From contig JAJYEF010000005.1 in the NCBI GenBank assembly GCA_021785915.1, forward strand, positions 1 to 35,916: a DNA stretch of 35,916 bases, in the 5' to 3' direction. How positions within the stretch are numbered: position 1 is the stretch's first letter; every line of letters begins with the position of its first letter. The DNA is from a bacterium (lineage in GTDB: Bacteria; Patescibacteriota; Microgenomatia; Levybacterales; UBA12049). This document shows, piece by piece, positions 19,092-27,502 of the stretch. Below the pieces are notes generated by a model. It worked only from the letters and a program-made list of their open reading frames with translations. It ran no database searches and had not been told where the DNA came from. A program made the translations under genes and the position numbers.

Positions 19092-19784
19092 TTATAAACC
19101 GCCTAAGAAAAAGTCAATGGATGCGTCAAGCGAAATATCGGATTTCCCTGTTTTTTGGCCGTATTCCATATCATAAAGCCTGTTATACGCCTTCAAAAGT
19201 TCATCTTTATTAAAAAATCTGACTTGACGCGACAATTTGGAGATTTGCCATGGCGCCATTTTTTTTATTTCGTCTATTTGTTCTGTCTTGTTCTCAACAG
19301 AGGACAAAAAAAGCCTGAATTGCCTAACCAGCATAAAAAATATCATTTCAGCCTCCTGTGTTTGTCTTAGTTCGTGGTAAAGTTTTATCAGCGCATCCTG
19401 ATTATTTGGTCTTATCTGATCCAGAAATATAAAAAGTTTTTTGGGATAAGAAAAAAGGTTAATCTGCGATGACTTAATAAGGGAAAGCGTAGTTTTTGAA
19501 AGTTCGACTTGTTCCCAGAGTATAATGTTAAGATTCTTAGCGTCATCTATGAATTCAGCGATTTTTTTTACATCCATTGAACCCGTTTTATTTTTGGAAA
19601 AGAGATTCTCCAAAATCATGGATGTCTCTTCGTCAAAAATGGATTGATTTTGGGCATACTTAAAAAATTCTGCGAAAACTAATCCTTCACCGCTTAAAAT
19701 CACGGGGTTTTTAAGTTTCTGCTTTTGCAAAAAATAAAAATTCCTTGAAGACTCCAGATCTGTGCCGTGAATTATTAGTTTCAT
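19092..19784 (-). CDS. DNA polymerase III delta subunit-like protein (HolA-like, reduced)
   Basis: C-terminal clamp-loader collar-like segment FMLVRQFRLFLSSVE...APWQISKLSRQVRFFNKDELLKAYNRLYDMEYGQKTGKSDISLDASIDFFL. Confidence 0.65.
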   Translation of the reverse strand: MKLIIHGTDLESSRNFYFLQKQKLKNPVILSGEGLVFAEFFKYAQNQSIFDEETSMILENLFSKNKTGSMDVKKIAEFIDDAKNLNIILWEQVELSKTTLSLIKSSQINLFSYPKKLFIFLDQIRPNNQDALIKLYHELRQTQEAEMIFFMLVRQFRLFLSSVENKTEQIDEIKKMAPWQISKLSRQVRFFNKDELLKAYNRLYDMEYGQKTGKSDISLDASIDFFLGGL

Positions 19785-20197
19785 AAATTTTCAAGCCTTC
19801 TGTATTCATTATAAAGAGTATTTGCTATTTTGCCCAAATGTCTTCCGCGGGTTCTGTGGGATAAGAGCGCGCCGGAAAAATTTTTGGGTATATGTAAAAG
19901 CTCGTGGATAAGAACCTTTGTCTGTTCACTATCATCAAGTCCGTCGTAATATTTTGATAAAACTTCTATTACATACGCAGGCTCTAGATCTAGTGCGTGC
20001 TGGAAAATCTTGGGAAAAGACCATATTCTTGCATAGGCGCGCGATTTGGATCCTTCGGTTCTGTAGCAATAGATTCTTTTGGGGTTGATATAGGGTAAAT
20101 CCAGCACGGAAAGTATTTTGTTGATTTTAATTTTTACATCTTTTGCTTCTTCCCATTCCAATTTTTTGACTTTTGACTTTTGACTTTTCAGCTTCAT
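19781..20197 (-). CDS. Putative metallopeptidase (HELLH motif)
   Basis: TKVLIHELLHIPKNFSGALLSHRTRGRHLGKIANTLYNEYRR; HExxH-type motif with downstream His. Confidence 0.65.
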   Translation of the reverse strand: MKLKSQKSKVKKLEWEEAKDVKIKINKILSVLDLPYINPKRIYCYRTEGSKSRAYARIWSFPKIFQHALDLEPAYVIEVLSKYYDGLDDSEQTKVLIHELLHIPKNFSGALLSHRTRGRHLGKIANTLYNEYRRLENL

Positions 20198-20712
20198 TAG
20201 GTGTGTCTGTCTGCAACGTACGAGGCTGCGTAAGCTTCCGGTTTGGTTTTAGCAACAAATCCGTTTCCCGTAACCATTCCCACTACTTCTTTTATCATTT
20301 CGCGTGTTGCACCGTGTTCTCCAACGTCAACGTGAATTTCAAGGTTATAATTTAATGCCTTTCCGTTTAAATGTTCTCTAAAAAGAGGGACAAAAATAGA
20401 TGCAAAGGCAAGTGAAGTCATGGTCTCCGCGTATATTTTTTCCCTAAGGGAGTGTATGTTCTTCTTTTCCTGTCTTCTCCAAAAGTATCTGCCTCCGAAG
20501 CCTTTCCTGTGAATAAGTATAGCAGTTACGAGGTTAATTTCTTTAGTCCCGTTTTTCGATTTTAAGACAGTATTTTTTTCATGGGAATCTGTTCCTATTA
20601 CAAGGCTGTATTCGTATTCCGGGGCTTCTTCCAAAAAATCCCTTATTTTAAAAATTATTTGTTTTAGAGTTAGTTCTCCGTATGTAAGGCTTTGAAAAAT
20701 TTCTTGATCCAT
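20197..20712 (-). CDS. DUF458/YkuK-like RNase H-fold protein
   Basis: YSLVIGTDSHEKNTV...VTAILIHRKGFGGRYFWRRQ...EIHVDVGEHGATREMIKEVVGMVTGNGFVAKTKPEAYAASYVADRHT. Confidence 0.8.
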   Translation of the reverse strand: MDQEIFQSLTYGELTLKQIIFKIRDFLEEAPEYEYSLVIGTDSHEKNTVLKSKNGTKEINLVTAILIHRKGFGGRYFWRRQEKKNIHSLREKIYAETMTSLAFASIFVPLFREHLNGKALNYNLEIHVDVGEHGATREMIKEVVGMVTGNGFVAKTKPEAYAASYVADRHT

Positions 20713-20752
20713 AATAGTTTTTGGAGGCGATATTAAATTATAACACAGGAAT

Positions 20753-21901
20753 TCAAACTCCCAGAAGCCATTTGAAAAACTTCCTGGCAGAAGGATTTAC
20801 GGTTTTAAAAAGTGAGTCCATGGGGGATGACGATTTGAAGGTTTCCGTTGGGAATTTGGCCTGATTACTGGTTTTATTCGGGGTATAAGGCGTAAGCTCC
20901 GGCTCTCCTTTCTGTTTTGGCAGATTGTAATAAGCGTAGTAAATCTTATTTTTCCCGCTTGCTCCAATAAAAGAAAATTGGCTGAAGTCTCCCTGCTGCG
21001 CATCGAAAACGAAAGGGGTTACCGCAACAATATCGGGGTTGTCCCAATAATTCGCAAAAGTTTGTATGTAATACTGGGACTGTTGTTCTTCGGAAACTTC
21101 ATTGCTTGACCATCCTGTCTCCGTGATAAAGACAGGAAGATCTTTGCCCGAAAACTGTTTGGCAAGCTGTTCCTGGTAATAAAAACTGTCTACGCCTTCC
21201 CTTGCGGATGAAGGAGGCATGGAAAATCCGGGGTTAGGGTACGAGTGGCTTGCCATTCCGTCTATTTTACCGAATATCCCGGGTACGGCCTGGTTCATTT
21301 CATACATAAATGTATAATCGCTTATTGACTGGCCGGGTACGTTTGCGGCTGCATTGTCAAGGCCTGCGGAAATTATGAAGAAGTCCTGGTTTTCCCGTTT
21401 GAACACGTCAACGGCATAATTTAAAATTTGTGCGTATTCGGAAGCGTCCGGAGTTCCTCCCCATTCGTCCCCGCGGTTTGGCTCGTTAAATATTACTACA
21501 TACCTGTTTTTCGTCGGCCAATTAAGGCTGTTTAAAAAATTTGCAAAATCCAAAACATCGTAGTCCGTTGGTTTACTCCATGAGGTTTTGCTAAAGTAAT
21601 CATCGGTCGTTGCAATTCTTATTATTGGTATCAGATGGTATTTTTTGCAGTTATCCATAAATTCCTGCCACTTTGTTAAGTCTTTGTCCGATGCTTCCAT
21701 AGGAATAGTCACGTATCCCCAGTCTCCACCGTTTGAATTCACGAGATACGCCGCTTCGCTTAGTTCGGAAGGGAAAAGTATGTGAATTCCAAAAATATTA
21801 TTTTTAACGCTCAGGGGGTCGTAAATCGCATGAGCTTTACCAAAGGAGCAAAAAAATAATAATCCAACGAACAAAAAAGCAATAATTTTATTAAACTTCA
21901 T
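20753..21901 (-). CDS. Secreted glycoside hydrolase-like protein (clan GH-A type)
   Basis: Signal peptide IIAFLFVGLLFFCSFGKAHA; candidate acid/base VVIFNEPNRGDEWGG and nucleophile PVFITETGWSS typical of GH-A folds. Confidence 0.72.
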   Translation of the reverse strand: MKFNKIIAFLFVGLLFFCSFGKAHAIYDPLSVKNNIFGIHILFPSELSEAAYLVNSNGGDWGYVTIPMEASDKDLTKWQEFMDNCKKYHLIPIIRIATTDDYFSKTSWSKPTDYDVLDFANFLNSLNWPTKNRYVVIFNEPNRGDEWGGTPDASEYAQILNYAVDVFKRENQDFFIISAGLDNAAANVPGQSISDYTFMYEMNQAVPGIFGKIDGMASHSYPNPGFSMPPSSAREGVDSFYYQEQLAKQFSGKDLPVFITETGWSSNEVSEEQQSQYYIQTFANYWDNPDIVAVTPFVFDAQQGDFSQFSFIGASGKNKIYYAYYNLPKQKGEPELTPYTPNKTSNQAKFPTETFKSSSPMDSLFKTVNPSARKFFKWLLGV

Positions 21902-21930
21902 GGTCTTGATATTTTACACCAATTTAAGTT

Positions 21931-22767
21931 TCAGGAGAACCTTGCGAAGATGCCCGTCGAAAGAAGCCTTCCGTTACGCTGACTAAGACAAAGCTCGCCG
22001 TACTCGATATTTCTATTGCCGAAATAATCTTCGAAAAGGTTATTTAGCATTAACGAAGAAGCTGAAACAGCATAAGCGTTTGCAAGCACAAAGAGTGGAG
22101 ATTTTGATAACAGACGGGAGCAGTTTTGCAAAAGCAGAGGAAAGCTTTCCTCAAAATCCCAGACTTCGCTATTTGGACCGTGTCCGTAAACAGGAGGGTC
22201 CATTATTATTGCATCGTAAACATTCCCTCTTCGTATTTCCCTTGCCGTAAACGCGAGTGCGTCGTCCAGGATGTAACGTATAGGTTTTTCCGAAAGTCCC
22301 GAAAGACCCTGGTTTTCTTTTGCCCAGGCAATCGAAGGCTTAGAAGCATCAAGATGTGTCACAAGCGCTCCGTTCTTGGCGGCAACTAGGCTCGCTATGC
22401 CCGTATAAGCGAACAAATTAAGTACTTTTGGTTGGTTGTGAGTTTTTACAATTTTTTCTTCTATAAAGTCCCAGTTTAAGGACTGTTCGGGAAATATTCC
22501 TGTGTGCTTAAAAGGCGTTAGCCTTGCATAAAATTTTAATCCTTTGTATCCGAGTTCCCATTTTTCGGGAAAATTATGTTGTTTTTCCCATTTATCATTA
22601 GCAAAAACTGCTGTAGAGTTTTCCCATTCGTGCGGGAACGAAGGTTTCCAGATGGCCTGGGGGTCGGGTCTTGAAATTACATATTTACCATATCTTTCCA
22701 GGCGCATTCCGTTTCCGCTGTCTATGAGTTCGTAGTCTTCCCATCCTTTAGTCGAAAATAGGTTCAT
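21931..22767 (-). CDS. Class I SAM-dependent methyltransferase (RlmI/RlmK-type)
   Basis: KVLNLFAYTGIASLVAAKNGALVTHLDASKPSIAWAKENQGLSGL...IIMDPPVYGHGPNSEVWDFEE. Confidence 0.85.
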   Translation of the reverse strand: MNLFSTKGWEDYELIDSGNGMRLERYGKYVISRPDPQAIWKPSFPHEWENSTAVFANDKWEKQHNFPEKWELGYKGLKFYARLTPFKHTGIFPEQSLNWDFIEEKIVKTHNQPKVLNLFAYTGIASLVAAKNGALVTHLDASKPSIAWAKENQGLSGLSEKPIRYILDDALAFTAREIRRGNVYDAIIMDPPVYGHGPNSEVWDFEESFPLLLQNCSRLLSKSPLFVLANAYAVSASSLMLNNLFEDYFGNRNIEYGELCLSQRNGRLLSTGIFARFS

Positions 22768-22774
22768 AAGAGAA

Positions 22775-22797
22775 ATTTTACCATAAAATGGTAAAAT
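22775..22797. promoter_or_regulatory. Palindromic bidirectional promoter element between methyltransferase and obg
   Basis: Perfect 10-bp inverted repeat ATTTTACCAT-AAA-ATGGTAAAAT giving a TAAAAT -10 on each strand, each about 6-7 nt from the divergent start codons (22804 plus; 22767 minus). Confidence 0.6.
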
Positions 22798-22803
22798 GGA
22801 TTC

Positions 22804-23769
22804 ATGCTAACAGACGATGTAGTTATTTTGGTAAGGGGAGGAAGTGGCGGTAACGGAGCCGTAAGTTTTAGAAGAAACGGACAGACCGCAAAAGGCGGCC
22901 CGGACGGAGGAAACGGAGGAAAAGGAGCCAACGTTTATGTTGAAGGAAGGGACGACATAACCCTTCTTTCGCAATTTCAATACAAAAAAGAAATTTTTGG
23001 CCAGGACGGCGGTAATGGAGAAAAGCAGAATAAATACGGCAAGAACGGACAGGATAGCGTATTTTATGTGCCTTTCGGAACTAAGATCACTGATTTAGCG
23101 GAAGGTAAATCGTTTGATATTGAAAAGGAAAGCGGAAAAATACTCATTGCAAAAGGCGGGGAGGGAGGAAGAGGAAATAACGAGTTTAAATCGTCAACGG
23201 TTCAGGCTCCTAGATACAGGGAATTGGGACAAAAAGGCGAGGAAAAAAAGTTGAGGCTCGAATTAAAACTTATCGCGGACGTCGGATTAATAGGGCTTCC
23301 GAATGTTGGGAAAAGCAGCCTTCTGCAAGCGCTTACAAATGCGCATCCTAAAATAGGGGATTACCCTTTTACGACACTTGAACCCAACCTGGGTGTTTTG
23401 GAGCATTTGATTATTGCCGATATTCCAGGGCTTATTAAAGGGGCATCCGAAGGAAGGGGTTTGGGAGACAAGTTTTTAAAGCACATTGAAAAAACTACAG
23501 TACTGCTTCATTGTATTGATTCAACTTCGCAAAATTTACAAAGTGATTATAAAACCGTAAGAGATGAGCTTAGAGTATATAATCCGGCGCTTTCTTCAAA
23601 ACGGGAATTGGTTGTGCTTACGAAATCTGATTTGACAGATAAAGACAAGTTGGATGAAAAATTAAAAATTGTCAAAAAACTTAACAAAAATTCTACCTGC
23701 GTTTCGGTAATTGATGATAAAAGTGTAGAGATCCTTAAGGCCAAAATCCTCGAATTAATTAAAAAATAG
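22804..23769 (+). CDS. obg: Obg-family GTPase (no C-terminal extension)
   Basis: Gly-rich Obg fold (RGGSGGNGAVSFRRN...GGPDGGNGGKGANVYV), G domain GLPNVGKSSLLQALTNAHPKIGDYPFTTLEPNLG, DIPGLIKGASEGRGLGDKFLKHIEKT. Confidence 0.96.
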   Translation: MLTDDVVILVRGGSGGNGAVSFRRNGQTAKGGPDGGNGGKGANVYVEGRDDITLLSQFQYKKEIFGQDGGNGEKQNKYGKNGQDSVFYVPFGTKITDLAEGKSFDIEKESGKILIAKGGEGGRGNNEFKSSTVQAPRYRELGQKGEEKKLRLELKLIADVGLIGLPNVGKSSLLQALTNAHPKIGDYPFTTLEPNLGVLEHLIIADIPGLIKGASEGRGLGDKFLKHIEKTTVLLHCIDSTSQNLQSDYKTVRDELRVYNPALSSKRELVVLTKSDLTDKDKLDEKLKIVKKLNKNSTCVSVIDDKSVEILKAKILELIKK

Positions 23770-23773
23770 CCGC

Positions 23774-23798
23774 AAAAAAACCCCTTACGGGGTCTTTT
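23774..23798 (+). terminator. Rho-independent terminator downstream of obg
   Basis: AAAAAAACCCC-TTAC-GGGGTCTTTT: GC stem flanked by A and T tracts immediately after the obg stop. Confidence 0.7.
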
Positions 23799-23804
23799 CG
23801 GGGC

Positions 23805-23871
23805 AACTTTCTTACGAAAGTTTCCTGCCTTTTGATACTTTCGTATCTTGAGGTATAAAGCATTCTATACC
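23805..23871. repeat. Cluster of three consecutive perfect hairpins downstream of the terminator
   Basis: AACTTTC-TTAC-GAAAGTT (23805-23822), GATAC-TTTC-GTATC (23834-23847), GGTATA-AAGCATTC-TATACC (23852-23871). Confidence 0.7.
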
Positions 23872-23976
23872 CTGGGATAACCCGTGTCAATATGACTAAA
23901 TATCCCAAAAATGGCTCAAAATATACCAACTTTGGCATAAATGTAGTCTGAGCGGGTAATTGGTATAATACGTTTT

Positions 23977-24510
23977 ATGAAAATAGTTGATTTTGCATTA
24001 ATTGCAGGGAAATTAAAAAGTTTAAAAAGGACGGGTTGGGTTAGGAACAATATTCCACAGCCTGAAAGTGTTGCAGACCACTCTTTTAGGACAGCTCTTT
24101 TGGCCATGGTTTTAGCACCTAAAATTGGAACAGATACTGAAAAATCGGTTAAAATGGCTTTGATTCACGATCTGGGAGAAGCAAAAATAGGGGATATAGT
24201 TACAGTAAAGGCCAATAAAATCCTTCCGAACCTCACTTCAAAATTAAAAAAAGAAAGAAAAGCCATGCAGGAAATTCTTTCTCTCTTAGACCAAGAGGAG
24301 TATTTAAAATTATTTGACGAATACGAAGAAAAAAAGACAAAAGAGGCAAGGTTTATAAAACAGCTCGATAAATTAGAAATGGTAATACAGGCTTATGAAT
24401 ACGAGAAAAAATATAAAGTTAATCTTGATGAATTCTTCGAATACGCGGAAAAGGTTGTCGACAACGTAAAATTAAAACAGCTTTTAAAAGATATTGAAAA
24501 ATTGAGATGA
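23977..24510 (+). CDS. HD-domain phosphohydrolase (YfbR/HDDC2-like)
   Basis: RTGWVRNNIPQPESVADHSFRTALLAMVLAPKIG...KMALIHDLGEAKIGDI...ARFIKQLDKLEMVIQAYEYEKK. TATAAT at 23964-23969. Confidence 0.88.
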   Translation: MKIVDFALIAGKLKSLKRTGWVRNNIPQPESVADHSFRTALLAMVLAPKIGTDTEKSVKMALIHDLGEAKIGDIVTVKANKILPNLTSKLKKERKAMQEILSLLDQEEYLKLFDEYEEKKTKEARFIKQLDKLEMVIQAYEYEKKYKVNLDEFFEYAEKVVDNVKLKQLLKDIEKLR

Positions 24511-24526
24511 ACTTTGACGGAGCAAA

Positions 24527-24883
24527 TTATGCTATTTGAGGATTATTGTATTCTCTAAGGGCGAAAAATGTGTTCCAAAGCGCATCGGTATTGATATCAG
24601 CTACGGAATTTGTATAAATTTCTACCCTCGCATGTGTATATGTGTTTCCTTCTCCGTAACTTTTGATTATTTTAAGTTTTGCACCTTCTAGAGAACAAGC
24701 CTCTCTTAATAAACGAATTTCCGGAATTCTGACAAGTCTCTGTTCGATTATTTTTTTATATCTCTTTATTCCGGCACTTTCCAAAAGCAGATCGTTTGGA
24801 ATCTCGACCCCGTCGCCGCGAGGTTGCATTATACGTCTTGCAGTTATATCATCCGATCCTAAATTTCTATTCTGCTCAGTCAT
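24527..24883 (-). CDS. Hypothetical protein
   Basis: 118-aa ORF, ATG start, convergent with the HD gene; no family recognised. Confidence 0.5.
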   Translation of the reverse strand: MTEQNRNLGSDDITARRIMQPRGDGVEIPNDLLLESAGIKRYKKIIEQRLVRIPEIRLLREACSLEGAKLKIIKSYGEGNTYTHARVEIYTNSVADINTDALWNTFFALREYNNPQIA

Positions 24884-25066
24884 ATGGGAAATTATACCAA
24901 AAAATTTAATAAAATCAAACTATAGGGTAAAGATAAAGTAAGTTTGTGGAGTTTAATATAGATTCTTGTACCCTCAACGCAAATACCATCGAACCGTTCC
25001 TTGTCTGGATTTACAAGTTGATGGACGCCTTCGGATACAAGAGTAATGGTATAATAAATGAAACTT

Positions 25067-25378
25067 ATGAGCAATAGCGTAAAAATACTGTCGGAAGACA
25101 GAATTCAACTTACACAAGACCAGAAAAACTTGATTGAACTTGCTTTTGTTAAATAGGTTCTACCGGAAGACGCTGAATATATGGAAAAAGTGCGAAAAGA
25201 AAGTGGAGAAGACTCTTACGGTAAACTAAACGAGTATTTTACTAACAGATACGGTTTAGATTTTGGAACGATTTATTTATCCGCAATCATGGGAGGGAAA
25301 GAAAAATACGAAGAAACAGTTGAATTAATTGAAAAAGCTAGAGCAGAAGAAAGAATTAGAAACTTGAAGAAAAATTAA
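25067..25378 (+). pseudogene. Small hypothetical gene interrupted by an in-frame TAG (25154-25156)
   Basis: Same-frame translation MSNSVKILSEDRIQLTQDQKNLIELAFVK*VLPEDAEYMEKVRKESGEDSYGKLNEYFTNRYGLDFGTIYLSAIMGGKEKYEETVELIEKARAEERIRNLKKN; the downstream part is the tracked ORF 25181-25378. Confidence 0.5.
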
Positions 25379-25605
25379 GAAGGAAAAATTTCAGAAGCGT
25401 CAATTTTTAACACTTTAATAAGTTTAGACAGTTTATTTATTGTTAAGTTTATTTCTCCTCGTTCAATTTTTGCATAATAATTTCCCTTGCCTTTAATACC
25501 TGCAAGTTTTGCAACTTGTTCTTGGGTAAGACCTAATTGTTCTCTTGCCTTTTTTAGCTTAATGCCTAGTATTTTAGTGACTAATTTACTTTTTGTATTG
25601 GTCAT
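25375..25605 (-). CDS. XRE-family HTH regulator
   Basis: LGIKLKKAREQLGLTQEQVAKLAGIKGKGNYYAKIERGEINLTINKLSKLIKVLKIDASEIF. Confidence 0.88.
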   Translation of the reverse strand: MTNTKSKLVTKILGIKLKKAREQLGLTQEQVAKLAGIKGKGNYYAKIERGEINLTINKLSKLIKVLKIDASEIFPS

Positions 25606-25668
25606 ATATGGTTAGTATAGCATAGGTATAGGATTTTAGATTATATAAATAAATATTTCGTCACAGAA

Positions 25669-27393
25669 TTAAATTATGCGCAGTAACTCTTTAGCATTTG
25701 TTAAATTTGATTCTTGATCGTTTAAGCATAATAATGCTTGCTTTTCATCGATGGTTTTTCTGCCTTTTTGTTCCATACCTTCTTTTACAGCATTTTCGAT
25801 CTCTGAAATGGTTACCTCTAACGTTTCATCCAATTGATTTCTATAGCTGTAGATGCTTCTTGTAACTCTCTCTGAAAAATCATATCTTGATCTTCCACAG
25901 TGCTTATCAAATTCCTCTATGGTTCTACTTTTAATATTATCGTAAAGAAGTTTACCTGAAATGAATTTGGGAAGCTTAGAAACAATTGGAGTGAAAAACT
26001 CCACATCTACTTTTATCTCATCAAAAGAAAATTTAAACTCTACCTCATCGATTAAATTTTCCTCAGTTTCAAACGGTTTTGCTTTTATGTCAAACAGATT
26101 TGAAGAAAGCTCAATTACTTTATTCAGTGACTTATTCGTTTCGGTGGAAAATCTTCCGATGATAGATTTTAAGGACGTCTGAAGTTTAATTTCCTCTTCT
26201 TTTCTCCAAATGCTGAATATCTCTTTAATTTTTGTTTCCAGAAAAATATTTAATTTTTCGGCAAGCTGACTGCTTCCATGAGCTTTATTCTTTCCATAAA
26301 ATTCAGCAAGCTCCTCAAGAAGTAAGGGCAACTTTTCAACTTTTAGAATTTCTATATCTTCAATTAAGCTTTGATTCACAAGTTTTTGGACTTGTCCTTC
26401 CAGAATATAATCTATATCTTCTTTTTGCTGTTCTATATTTCCTATTTCTTTTTCAAACGCTACAACTTTTTCTTTTAGTAAAGATAGCGGAGTTTTAATC
26501 GTTTGTTTTTTTAGTTCTAGAATTAACTCTATCTCGTTAATTATGTATGACATTTTCTTCATCACTGACTCTTTAATAACTTTTGTCCTTTCTTTTTTCA
26601 GAAAAGAATTAAGTTCGGTTTCAAAATCCAAGAGCCTGCTCTCTTTTAACGCCTTTTTGTTATTTTTGCTCTTTCCATCCAGTCCCAGTTTCGAAGAAAG
26701 GGGATAAAACTTTAATTCTTTTACATCAAGGCTTTTTTCAACGACCTGTTTTGTAAAATCCAAAGATTGATTTCTTTCTTTTTCCTCAACTTGGTCGATT
26801 TTATTTTGAACAAAAAGTATTTTTCCCAAGTAATCTTTTATTGATAATAGGAATTGAAGCTCTGCTTGACTAATGGGTGGATCTGCGGTTACTACGAATA
26901 TGCCAACATCTGCCTTAGGTACAAAATCATAGGCAACATCAGTATTGTGTTTATATACCGAACCTACTCCCGGAGTGTCGACTATTTGAACACCTGATTT
27001 TAGAAAATCTGATTGATATTCTATTTCTACTTTATCAACCTGTTTTTTGTTTTCGGGATTTTTATTCTCGGTTACATAATCCTCCAATTCTTCGCTTTTT
27101 ATCTCAATTGTTTTACCATTTAAAAAAACAACGGAAATCTTTCTTTTATCTCCATATTTAATTATCGTCACTATTGAAGTTAAGGGAACAACAGAGGTAG
27201 GAAGGATACTCTCGCCAAGTAGAGCATTGATTAAAGAGGATTTGCCCCTTTTAAATTGACCTAAAATCACTATTTGAACTTCATTTTTTTGAAGTTTTTC
27301 AGAAAGAGCAAGTACTTTTTTACTTAACCCATCATTTTCTTTTACTATCTCAAGGCTATCAAGAATTTTTAATGAATTTATTAAGTTATCCAT
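25669..27393 (-). CDS. Dynamin-like GTPase (bacterial dynamin-like protein family)
   Basis: G1 GQFKRGKSSLINALLG, LPTSVVPLTSIVT, G3 VDTPGVGSVY, G4 FVQNKIDQV, long helical C-terminal half. Confidence 0.85.
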   Translation of the reverse strand: MDNLINSLKILDSLEIVKENDGLSKKVLALSEKLQKNEVQIVILGQFKRGKSSLINALLGESILPTSVVPLTSIVTIIKYGDKRKISVVFLNGKTIEIKSEELEDYVTENKNPENKKQVDKVEIEYQSDFLKSGVQIVDTPGVGSVYKHNTDVAYDFVPKADVGIFVVTADPPISQAELQFLLSIKDYLGKILFVQNKIDQVEEKERNQSLDFTKQVVEKSLDVKELKFYPLSSKLGLDGKSKNNKKALKESRLLDFETELNSFLKKERTKVIKESVMKKMSYIINEIELILELKKQTIKTPLSLLKEKVVAFEKEIGNIEQQKEDIDYILEGQVQKLVNQSLIEDIEILKVEKLPLLLEELAEFYGKNKAHGSSQLAEKLNIFLETKIKEIFSIWRKEEEIKLQTSLKSIIGRFSTETNKSLNKVIELSSNLFDIKAKPFETEENLIDEVEFKFSFDEIKVDVEFFTPIVSKLPKFISGKLLYDNIKSRTIEEFDKHCGRSRYDFSERVTRSIYSYRNQLDETLEVTISEIENAVKEGMEQKGRKTIDEKQALLCLNDQESNLTNAKELLRII

Positions 27394-27396
27394 AAA

Positions 27397-27467
27397 TAAA
27401 AAAAACTTCTACAAAAACATAGAAGTCATTAGCAATATAAGCCTTAAAAAGCGAACTTCATCGCTTA
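27397..27467 (-). promoter_or_regulatory. Fluoride (crcB-motif) riboswitch A with intrinsic terminator platform, upstream of the dynamin-like GTPase
   Basis: Minus strand: AAGCGATGAAGTTCGCTT TTTAAGGCTTATATTGCTAATGACTTCTATGTTTTTGTAGAAGTTTTTTTT. P1 AAGCG/CGCTT, loop GAAGT pairs with downstream ACTTC (pseudoknot), and the same ACTTC starts the ACTTCTA/TAGAAGT terminator. Confidence 0.9.
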
Positions 27468-27471
27468 TTGT

Positions 27472-27498
27472 ATTTTACAGCTTAATATATGATAAAAT
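27472..27498. promoter_or_regulatory. Divergent promoter pair 1
   Basis: TAAAAT on minus (27472-27477) and TAAAAT on plus (27493-27498), 15 bp apart, each just upstream of an aptamer. Confidence 0.7.
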
Positions 27499-27502
27499 CA
27501 AT

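Noticed and set aside
24892-25074. 60-aa minus-strand ORF
   Set aside because: Overlaps the more plausible plus-strand GTG ORF at 24946 and has no recognisable features.
25154-25156. TAG reassigned as a sense codon in this genome
   Set aside because: Other confident genes (e.g. LysM protein, rsmI) terminate with TAG, so global recoding is not supported.
25067-25605. Toxin-antitoxin pair (small ORF plus XRE regulator)
   Set aside because: The genes are convergent, the small ORF is interrupted, and no toxin motif is seen.
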